From: Bacteroidales bacterium
Lineage (GTDB): Bacteria > Bacteroidota > Bacteroidia > Bacteroidales > Bacteroidaceae
Direction of reading: 5' to 3'
DNA: 12,865 nucleotides
Assembly (NCBI GenBank): GCA_004554665.1
Contig: SFKY01000071.1
Location: 1 to 12,865, forward strand
In this document: positions 7,778-12,865 of the stretch, one piece after another
Position numbering within the stretch: the first letter of the stretch is position 1
How the letters are laid out: every line of letters starts with the position of its first letter
The notes under the pieces: model-generated
The model's input: only the letters and a program-made list of their open reading frames with translations
Databases searched by the model: none
What the model was told of the DNA's origin: nothing
Position numbers and translations under genes: made by a program

Positions 7778-8212
7778 CTACTTGACACCACTATGTCCGA
7801 ATCCGCCCGTCCCACGGGCTGTTTCGTCGAGCACCTCCACCTGTTCCAGTTCTGCCTGCTCGTGGCGCGCAATCACCATTTGGGCAATGCGTTCACCATC
7901 ATTGATAAGGAAATTGTCCTCCGACAGGTTGATTAGAATCACCCCAATCTCACCCCTATAGTCTGCATCGATGGTGCCAGGGGCGTTGAGAACCGTAATA
8001 CCGCGCTTCAAGGCCAGTCCGCTACGGGGTCTCACCTGTGCCTCATATCCCTGAGGAAGGGAGATATAGAGCCCGGTGGGCACCAGGCAGCGATGAAGAG
8101 GCTCCAGCAGGATGGGCGCATTGATATTGGCCCTGAGGTCCATGCCGGCCGCACATTCCGTTGCATAAGCCGGCAACGGATGATGGCTTTTGTTCACGAT
8201 TTTCACTTTCAT
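7778..8212 (-). CDS. dut: Deoxyuridine 5'-triphosphate nucleotidohydrolase (dUTPase)
   Basis: A cytoplasmic homotrimeric dUTPase of 144 residues. It hydrolyses dUTP to dUMP and pyrophosphate, which keeps uracil out of DNA and supplies dUMP for thymidylate synthesis. All five family motifs are present in order: AAGMDLRA (residues 21-28), PRSGLA (62-67), APGTIDADYRGE (77-88, with the likely catalytic Asp82), GERIAQMV (106-113) and the C-terminal RGTGGFGHSG (133-142), which closes over the active site. The length is normal. The ATG at 8212 places the first beta-strand (MKVKIVN) as expected. It lies 34 bases downstream of dgt, and the TPR gene follows after six bases. Two dNTP-hydrolysing enzymes side by side suggests joint control of the nucleotide pool. 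Confidence 0.98.
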   Translation of the reverse strand: MKVKIVNKSHHPLPAYATECAAGMDLRANINAPILLEPLHRCLVPTGLYISLPQGYEAQVRPRSGLALKRGITVLNAPGTIDADYRGEIGVILINLSEDNFLINDGERIAQMVIARHEQAELEQVEVLDETARGTGGFGHSGVK

Positions 8213-8246
8213 ATCGGTATGTGTTTACATTGTTTATAATAGGTCT

Positions 8247-9611
8247 TTAAAGACTAGGTATCGACATTCCGTTGGTCTTGCGGTAGACATCCAGCGCATA
8301 CACATCGGTCATGCCCGAGATATAGTCGAGCACCGCCATCACCCGTCCGTACAGGGTGGGGGCCTTGATGTCGTATTGGGTACTCACACGGTTGATGAGC
8401 AGTTGGGAGAATGCCTGGTTGGAATGAAGCGCAGCATGAATCATCATGTCCACCAGCTCGGTGATTACCTTGAAACCGGCTATTTCCACATCCACCACTT
8501 CCTTGCAATGGTAGATTTCCGTTTCGGCTGTATGGGCGCAGGTCTGATAGGCATTGCGGGGAAGCGGAGCGATGTGCCCGATGAGGGTGCCAGCAAAGGT
8601 TCCCGACAAGATTTCCTCTTCATGTTCCACAAACACATTGACACACTCATTTTCCAGACAGTTGATGACACATGAGCGCAGGAACACAATCTGCTCGTTG
8701 GCATCATCCAGCTTGCTCATTCGCTCCAGGAAATAGGTTTTCTTGTCGTCGGGGAAGAATCCCAGCAGTAGTTGTTTTGTTTCCTGAGTGGTGAGTATCT
8801 TCAGTTTGTGGGCATCCTCGATGTCCATAATCTGGTAACAGATGTCATCAGCAGCCTCCACCAGATAGACCAGCGGATATCGGGCATAGCTGAAAGAGCC
8901 TTCAGGGGTAGAATGGCAGATAATCCCCAGTTCATCAGCAATACGTGTATAATATTCCTGCTCCTCGCGAAAAAAACCGAATTTACGCTTGTCCCCTGCT
9001 AAATCCGATGAAAAGGGATATTTCACGATGCTGGCCAGCGTGCTATAGGTCATTACAAAGCCACCCTCACGACGTCCCTTGAAATGATGGGTGAGCAGGC
9101 GGAAGGCATTGGCATTGCCCTCAAAATGTATCAGGTCGTCCCATTGGGCATCGGTCAGGCTGTCACCTGTCTCTTCACACACATAGGTCTGCAGGAAACG
9201 GCCGTGTCCCTCGCTGAAATAGGTACCGATGGCTTTCTCGCCACTGTGGCCGAAAGGAGGATTGCCAAGGTCATGTGCCAGACAGGCTGTACTCACGATG
9301 GTGCCCAACTCGCTCAGATGGGAACTCTCGGCCAGTTCGGGATGGCGTTGCAGCAACAGCCGGCTCACATCATTGCCCAGGCTTCGGCCCACACTACTCA
9401 CCTCCAGGCTATGGGTAAGCCTGTTGTGCACAAAAATACTGCCAGGCAGCGGAAACACCTGTGTCTTGTTCTGCAACCTGCGGAAAGGGGCTGAAAAGAT
9501 GATACGGTCATAGTCGCGCTGGAATTCCGTACGGTCATCCTTCCTGTGCGGCTGGTTCTCCTGGCCCAGTCGCTTGCTCGACAACAGTTGTTCCCATCTC
9601 ATCCTTGCCAT
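8247..9611 (-). CDS. dgt: Deoxyguanosinetriphosphate triphosphohydrolase (dGTPase)
   Basis: A cytoplasmic HD-domain enzyme of 454 residues that splits dGTP (possibly other dNTPs) into deoxynucleoside and triphosphate. The HD metal site is visible: His67 in NRLTHSLEV, then His113-Asp114 in CLAHDLGNPPFGHSGE, with a later Asp in VEAADDICYQIMDIEDAHK. The N-terminus (WEQLLSSKRLG, RTEFQRDYDRIIFSAPFRRLQNKTQV) is the usual dGTPase entry, where FRRLQ.KTQV leads into the substrate pocket. The length is slightly shorter than the E. coli enzyme (about 505). The start at 9611 (MARM) is used; the second Met at 9602 also fits. It follows glsB by 15 bases and precedes dut by 34 bases. The stop lies inside a 12-bp palindrome. 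Confidence 0.96.
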   Translation of the reverse strand: MARMRWEQLLSSKRLGQENQPHRKDDRTEFQRDYDRIIFSAPFRRLQNKTQVFPLPGSIFVHNRLTHSLEVSSVGRSLGNDVSRLLLQRHPELAESSHLSELGTIVSTACLAHDLGNPPFGHSGEKAIGTYFSEGHGRFLQTYVCEETGDSLTDAQWDDLIHFEGNANAFRLLTHHFKGRREGGFVMTYSTLASIVKYPFSSDLAGDKRKFGFFREEQEYYTRIADELGIICHSTPEGSFSYARYPLVYLVEAADDICYQIMDIEDAHKLKILTTQETKQLLLGFFPDDKKTYFLERMSKLDDANEQIVFLRSCVINCLENECVNVFVEHEEEILSGTFAGTLIGHIAPLPRNAYQTCAHTAETEIYHCKEVVDVEIAGFKVITELVDMMIHAALHSNQAFSQLLINRVSTQYDIKAPTLYGRVMAVLDYISGMTDVYALDVYRKTNGMSIPSL

Positions 9612-9626
9612 CGCTTTTTCGTGTTT

Positions 9627-10622
9627 TTATTCGCCCGACCCTGGTTTGAAGATAATTTTATTGGCACCACTTGTGAGCTTCACCTCCTCAGGATGGCTGG
9701 CGGCAAAGGTGTCGATATGGCGGATGCGCTTCTCGGCCAGAATCTCATCAATGGCTATCAGGATTCCGGTCTCCTCCACATCACCAAAACCATCATTAAT
9801 GGCCGTCCCGAAAAGCCTCATCGTGGGTGAAAGACCCATGTAGGCATTCACCAGCGGAGGTATATTGTAGCCCAACTTGCGCACCTCGCGGTTGAGGATG
9901 CGGTAATCGGCCTTGAACTCGTCTTCCACAAAGAGCGTCTCGAAGATATGCTCGTCGTGCCACAGGCTCAGGGGGTGCTTGGGCAGAATCAGTCCGTCGG
10001 GATCATGGAAATGCTTGCGCAGGAAGAACAGAATCATGTCGCGTGCCATGCGGTCGTAGCTGGGATACATGGTGAACTTGCCAAAGAAATAACGCACATC
10101 CGGCATCACCACTGTGAGAGCCCCCAATCCGTCCCACAGGTTGTCCAGTGCAAAAAGTCCCTTGGTTCCCATGCGGCTGCTCTGATACTCCAGCGTCACG
10201 AAACTGCGGCCCAGCTCTATGGTATAGGGAAGGTACTCCTTGATGAAGCGCTCCGAAAAATGGAACATATGGCTTGTGGCCAGCACGGGCTGCCCTTGCT
10301 CGTCGAACTTGACATCGCGCCCCAGCAGATAGCGATAGCCTCCCAGTATTTCCTGTGCCTCAGGGTCCCACACCAATAGCTGCTTGTAGGGATGCTCCAT
10401 GGTGTCGAATTCGTCGAGGTCCAGTTCCATGCCCGTTCCTCCTCCCGCAGCCCTAAAGGCAATCTCACGCAGTCTTCCCAATTCCCTCACCACATTGGGC
10501 GAATCCTGCCATGTCACTATATATATGTCATTGCCGCTCTTGTTGGTGCGCCTCAGTTTCTTGTCTTCGGTGAGTTCCTCGAGAAGCAGTTCGCGAGGCA
10601 CCTTGGGGATGATTTCCTTCAT
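9627..10622 (-). CDS. glsB: Glycine N-acyltransferase GlsB-like, GNAT/hemolysin-type acyltransferase
   Basis: A 331-residue acyltransferase related to the OlsB/hemolysin branch of the GNAT fold. In Bacteroides the homologue GlsB joins a 3-hydroxy fatty acid, presumably from acyl-ACP, to glycine, the first step of glycine-lipid and flavolipid synthesis. Visible landmarks are VRELGRLREIAFR with the following glycine-rich turn AAGGGTG (residues 58-64), LDLDEFDT, the strand EILGGYRYLLG, and IELGRSFVTLEYQ (Glu136 to Arg139, the ELGR motif typical of OlsB-like enzymes). The start at 10622 has AAGG nearby upstream and keeps the full domain. It lies 44 bases after glsA, the partner that adds the second acyl chain, so the pair reads as a complete two-step pathway. 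The assignment rests on domain match and neighbour; a general N-acyltransferase acting on another amino acid is the alternative. Confidence 0.85.
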   Translation of the reverse strand: MKEIIPKVPRELLLEELTEDKKLRRTNKSGNDIYIVTWQDSPNVVRELGRLREIAFRAAGGGTGMELDLDEFDTMEHPYKQLLVWDPEAQEILGGYRYLLGRDVKFDEQGQPVLATSHMFHFSERFIKEYLPYTIELGRSFVTLEYQSSRMGTKGLFALDNLWDGLGALTVVMPDVRYFFGKFTMYPSYDRMARDMILFFLRKHFHDPDGLILPKHPLSLWHDEHIFETLFVEDEFKADYRILNREVRKLGYNIPPLVNAYMGLSPTMRLFGTAINDGFGDVEETGILIAIDEILAEKRIRHIDTFAASHPEEVKLTSGANKIIFKPGSGE

Positions 10623-10666
10623 ATGTCTACCTTGTTATTCGTTCATTCTTTGTTCCTATTCATAAA

Positions 10667-11518
10667 TCACAGTTCGTACACCCTGTCCTGCACCCACTGG
10701 GCCCATTGCTGCAAGGAACGGGAGCGGTCGAACGTGGTATGGGGGATGGGCTTGCCAAACTTCACGATATAGCGTTTGCCCTGACTCCTGTACATCTCGT
10801 CGGGAAGGAGCGCCATGGCCAGATTGGGCAAATGCAGTTTCTTGCACCAGCTGGCCACCCGGTAGAACCGCGGGCTGTTGTAACCAATGAAATGGACAGG
10901 CACGATGTCACGCTCAAACTGGATGCTTTTCTTGAGAAAACCCTTGTGCCATGTCAGGTCGCGGATGGACCCGTCAGGTTGGCGACGACTGCACAATCCG
11001 GCTGGGAACATGATGACATGGCAGTTGCCGCCAAAAGCCTCGTCTACCCTACGCGTAAAGTCGTGTCCCTGACGACCCAGCTTGTTCACAGGCACGCACA
11101 GGGGAGCCAGGCCGCGGAGATTCATCAGGAGGTCATTCACCAGATACTTCACCCGTCCGTCGAAGCGCGACCCTATCACCCACCCCAGCGTGACACCATC
11201 TATCGCGCCCAGCGGATGGTTGCTCACAAAGGTGTAGCGCCTGGTTTCGGCATCCTCGGGCAGGTTCTCCAACCCTTGCACCTCCACGTCCACACGCAAA
11301 TACTCCACCACTCCACGGCAGAAATCCACTCCCTCGCGGTTCTGGCGCAGGTATTCATTGATGAAGTCCTGATGTATCAGGCGCTCCAGTCCCTTGATAA
11401 GAAAACGCGGGATGAAGCGTGCCTTGTCCTTGGCACGTGCACGCACAATAGCACCAATATCAATCGTGTTGACTACTCGCGCATCGGCGGATTTTGCTTG
11501 TTGTTCTGTCTCTAACAT
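10667..11518 (-). CDS. glsA: GlsA-like O-acyltransferase (lysophospholipid acyltransferase family)
   Basis: A 283-residue PlsC-type acyltransferase. In Bacteroides, GlsA transfers a second fatty acid to the hydroxyl of the N-acyl-glycine made by GlsB. The start is the ATG at 11518; a TTG just upstream is not needed. The catalytic box reads SNHPLGAIDG, with His101 and Asp107. That is H-x5-D rather than the textbook H-x4-D, a form I believe is common in this branch. Further blocks are VNKLGRQGHDFTRR, MFPAGLCSRR (substrate-binding FPAG, like FPEG in PlsC) and IVPVHFIGYNSPRF. There is no clear signal peptide; the protein probably sits at the cytoplasmic membrane face. A strong promoter and a perfect inverted repeat lie immediately upstream, so transcription of the seven-gene set probably starts here. 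Confidence 0.86.
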   Translation of the reverse strand: MLETEQQAKSADARVVNTIDIGAIVRARAKDKARFIPRFLIKGLERLIHQDFINEYLRQNREGVDFCRGVVEYLRVDVEVQGLENLPEDAETRRYTFVSNHPLGAIDGVTLGWVIGSRFDGRVKYLVNDLLMNLRGLAPLCVPVNKLGRQGHDFTRRVDEAFGGNCHVIMFPAGLCSRRQPDGSIRDLTWHKGFLKKSIQFERDIVPVHFIGYNSPRFYRVASWCKKLHLPNLAMALLPDEMYRSQGKRYIVKFGKPIPHTTFDRSRSLQQWAQWVQDRVYEL

Positions 11519-11529
11519 CAATTTTTATC

Positions 11530-11557
11530 ACTTGTAGTATGCAAATTTACTACAAGT
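11530..11557. repeat. Perfect 10-bp inverted repeat overlapping the glsA promoter (candidate operator)
   Basis: Arms ACTTGTAGTA (11530-11539) and TACTACAAGT (11548-11557) are exact reverse complements, separated by 8 bases. The symmetry stops sharply at 11529/11558. The left arm covers the predicted transcription start and the loop holds most of the -7 element, so a protein bound here would block RNA polymerase. The TGTAGTA/TACTACA core recalls half-sites of BlaI/MecI-type repressors, which is suggestive only. A terminator is less likely, since no run of T follows on the coding strand. Confidence 0.7.
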
Positions 11558-11572
11558 TTTCCAATATTTCAA
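11542..11572 (-). promoter_or_regulatory. Bacteroidota-type promoter for glsA
   Basis: On the minus strand, TTG (11570-11572), a 20-base spacer and TAAATTTG (11542-11549) match the phylum's primary sigma factor consensus (TTG at -33 and TAnnTTTG at -7). Transcription would start near 11535, leaving a leader of under 20 bases before the ATG at 11518. Confidence 0.75.
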
Positions 11573-11593
11573 CTCCTGAAGGCAAAATTTACA

Positions 11594-11968
11594 CTAGTTG
11601 ATAGCTATCGGCCTATTATTTATGAAATATCGGCCTCTGGGAAGGCCGTTGAGCCAGTTCACGCCCTTATTAAGGCGCATTACCATGTAGAACGAACCGT
11701 TCTGCCGATAGATGGGAAGAATCTGGGAATGCTCGCTCTGGATACGCACCATTCCACGCATCACCTGCATCTGGACAGGATAGAGGCTCGTGCTCATTCT
11801 GTGACGCACTCCCATCTCCCCCACACGGTTGCGCACCGAAACGGTATCGGTGGAAGTATTGCCCAGCACATGATGCACCGCACGGGTGGCACTGAGCACA
11901 CCCGCAGTGGCCGTCAGGCAGGCAGCCATCAGACACGCACCCATCCATTTCCTTGCATCAATTTTCAT
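11594..11968 (-). CDS. Small exported protein of unknown function with a sorting-domain-like C-terminus
   Basis: A 124-residue protein I do not recognise. I chose the ATG at 11968 because AAGGTGG lies just upstream (11974-11980) and the product then begins with a good export signal (MKIDARKWMGACLMAACLTA, hydrophobic core to about residue 27). A longer reading from 12040 would start upstream of the predicted promoter. After the signal comes a polar stretch of about 35 residues and then a compact beta-rich C-terminus (about 66-124): VRIQSEHSQILPIYRQNG, LNKGVNWLNGLPRGRYFINN. The pattern of I-x-IY-x-x-NG and then LPxGxYxI near the end is like type IX secretion C-terminal sorting domains, but here it makes up half the protein. 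It could be a small cell-surface protein or a stand-alone beta-sandwich. Cys12 or Cys17 could also serve as weak lipidation sites. It has its own promoter. Confidence 0.8.
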   Translation of the reverse strand: MKIDARKWMGACLMAACLTATAGVLSATRAVHHVLGNTSTDTVSVRNRVGEMGVRHRMSTSLYPVQMQVMRGMVRIQSEHSQILPIYRQNGSFYMVMRLNKGVNWLNGLPRGRYFINNRPIAIN

Positions 11969-11989
11969 CTTTTCCACCTTTAAACGATG

Positions 11990-12020
11990 CAAAAATACAA
12001 AACATTCCCTAAACAGCCAA
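11990..12020 (-). promoter_or_regulatory. Bacteroidota-type promoter for the small exported protein
   Basis: On the minus strand, TTG (12018-12020), a 20-base spacer and TATTTTTG (11990-11997) match the -33/-7 consensus of the phylum. The predicted start near 11983 leaves a leader of about 15 bases that contains the Shine-Dalgarno sequence AAGGTGG. The element lies in the AT-rich gap after the regulator gene, so the small protein need not depend on read-through. Confidence 0.7.
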
Positions 12021-12056
12021 AAATATTCGTAAAATTTCACCCAAAAACGGTTTATT

Positions 12057-12865
12057 TTATGTTTCTCCTCCTTCCTTTTGGTTTTTTTCCACTTCTTTTT
12101 TCACATTCTGGGCCAAAAAATCATCCAACGTCATATCCTCACTGCGTTCAAAACAGCACCGGGCTGTCTTAGGGGTACCAAAGCCCACCAGGATGCAATC
12201 GTTTACCGTCTGAATCTGTCCGCTCTGCACCATCTGTTTCAGCGCCTCAATACGGTAGCTGTTGATATAGTCATGCACATTGTTGAAGCCCTGGCTGCGA
12301 ATGCACTGCAGCACCAGGTGACGGTTGTATCCCAATTCCTCACACAAGCGGTCGCGCCCAAAGGTATTGTCCATCCATTCCTTGCGATGGTTCTGCATCC
12401 AATGGGTGATGCGGACAAAACGCTGCACATTGGCCTGATTGAAGTCCTCCTCCACTATCGGTTCCTGTTCCGCAATCGCACTGGGCAAGGGTTCCTCCAG
12501 CTCAATTACCGGCTTGGGCAGCCCCATGGCCATGGTTTCCAACGTGCGGAATGCCAGATAAAGGTTCACTACGGTGAACATCATGATGTAAGCCATCAAG
12601 CCCACAGGGGTGTACCACACCGACACGGATACATAAAACAGCACCGTGACGCCCATGGCCGAGCAATAGCCCATCAGGTAGCGGGGCACATCGGCACTCT
12701 TGGCCAGATGATGGGGCAGGCGGAAGATATTGATGATGTAATAGATACTCAGGCCCAGCGATGCCAGCCGCAAGACCATATCGCTCGTCAGCAGCAGGTG
12801 CCCCACCTCGTCCATCCCCGACAACACGGGAAGTGACGGACCCATATAGAGCAGGATGGGGATGT
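12057..12865 (-). CDS. Membrane-anchored AraC-type regulator, 5' end cut by window
   Basis: The last 268 residues of a transcription regulator; the frame stays open to the window edge, so the true start is outside, and the Met at 12845 is probably internal. The visible N-terminal half has about three membrane segments (VLRLASLGLSIYYIINIFRL, YCSAMGVTVLFYVSVSVWY, VGLMAYIMMFTVVNLYLAF). After an acidic linker (ELEEPLPSAIAEQEPIVEED) comes a cytoplasmic helical region ending in an AraC-like pair of helix-turn-helix motifs: FGRDRLCEELGYNRHLVLQCI, split at the recognition helix, GFNNVHDYINSYRIEAL, and VNDCILVGFGTPKTARCCF. The second motif is unusual (VGFGTPKTARCCF where AraC proteins have GFxSxxxFxRxFK). 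Membrane-tethered AraC regulators of this shape are common in Bacteroidales. Target genes are not evident. Confidence 0.8.
   Translation of the reverse strand, partial: IPILLYMGPSLPVLSGMDEVGHLLLTSDMVLRLASLGLSIYYIINIFRLPHHLAKSADVPRYLMGYCSAMGVTVLFYVSVSVWYTPVGLMAYIMMFTVVNLYLAFRTLETMAMGLPKPVIELEEPLPSAIAEQEPIVEEDFNQANVQRFVRITHWMQNHRKEWMDNTFGRDRLCEELGYNRHLVLQCIRSQGFNNVHDYINSYRIEALKQMVQSGQIQTVNDCILVGFGTPKTARCCFERSEDMTLDDFLAQNVKKEVEKNQKEGGET

Noticed and set aside
8243..8254. Perfect 12-bp palindrome GTCTTTAAAGAC over the dgt stop codon
   Set aside because: No spacer, so it cannot form a hairpin of use, and it is short enough to arise by chance; no promoter is beside it.
11530..11557. The inverted repeat as a transcription terminator for the small exported protein
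   Set aside because: The stem is AT-rich and no T run follows on the coding strand; its position on the glsA promoter fits an operator better.
12078..12836. A 252-residue plus-strand frame opposite the AraC-type gene
   Set aside because: His/Gln-rich translation without a domain; the minus frame has membrane segments and helix-turn-helix motifs.

Overview
The window looks like chromosomal DNA from a member of the phylum Bacteroidota, order Bacteroidales, probably a relatively GC-rich Prevotellaceae-like species. The reasons are the genes themselves (a glycine-lipid GlsA/GlsB acyltransferase pair, a DUF4292 lipoprotein, a membrane-anchored AraC-type regulator, GH43 and GH3 enzymes with export signals), two promoters of the Bacteroidota type (TTG, 20-base spacer, TAnnTTTG), and mostly weak Shine-Dalgarno sequences. 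The genus is an inference. Every convincing gene lies on the minus strand, so transcription runs from high to low coordinates. No tRNA, rRNA, CRISPR array, insertion sequence or integrase was seen.

In transcription order, the window opens with the 3' part of a membrane-bound AraC/HTH regulator (12865-12057, cut by the window edge). Next is a small exported protein of unknown function (11968-11594) with its own well-formed promoter. It is followed by a promoter overlapped by a perfect 10-bp inverted repeat, which drives a tightly packed gene set: glsA, glsB, dgt, dut, a TPR protein, a DUF4292 lipoprotein and an EnvC-like protein. Gaps in this set are 44, 15, 34 and 6 bases, and the last two junctions are ATGA overlaps. 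If it is one transcript, it combines glycine-lipid synthesis, control of the dNTP pool (dGTPase and dUTPase) and envelope maintenance (outer-membrane lipoprotein and cell-wall hydrolase activation).

After EnvC comes a 189-bp stretch holding a possible 42-codon ORF and an 8-bp tandem repeat. Then follow two polysaccharide-degrading enzymes: a GH43 lipoprotein with discoidin and fibronectin-III-like modules, and a GH3 beta-xylosidase/beta-glucosidase cut off by the window start. Together they suggest removal of side groups and short-chain hydrolysis of an arabinoxylan-like polymer, but no SusC/SusD pair is in view and the substrate is inferred.

Most of the window is orthodox Bacteroidota housekeeping. 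The points most worth a second look are the operator-like palindrome on the glsA promoter, the unannotated small ORF before GH43, the small exported protein whose C-terminus resembles a type IX secretion sorting domain, and the possible LolB-like role of the DUF4292 lipoprotein.
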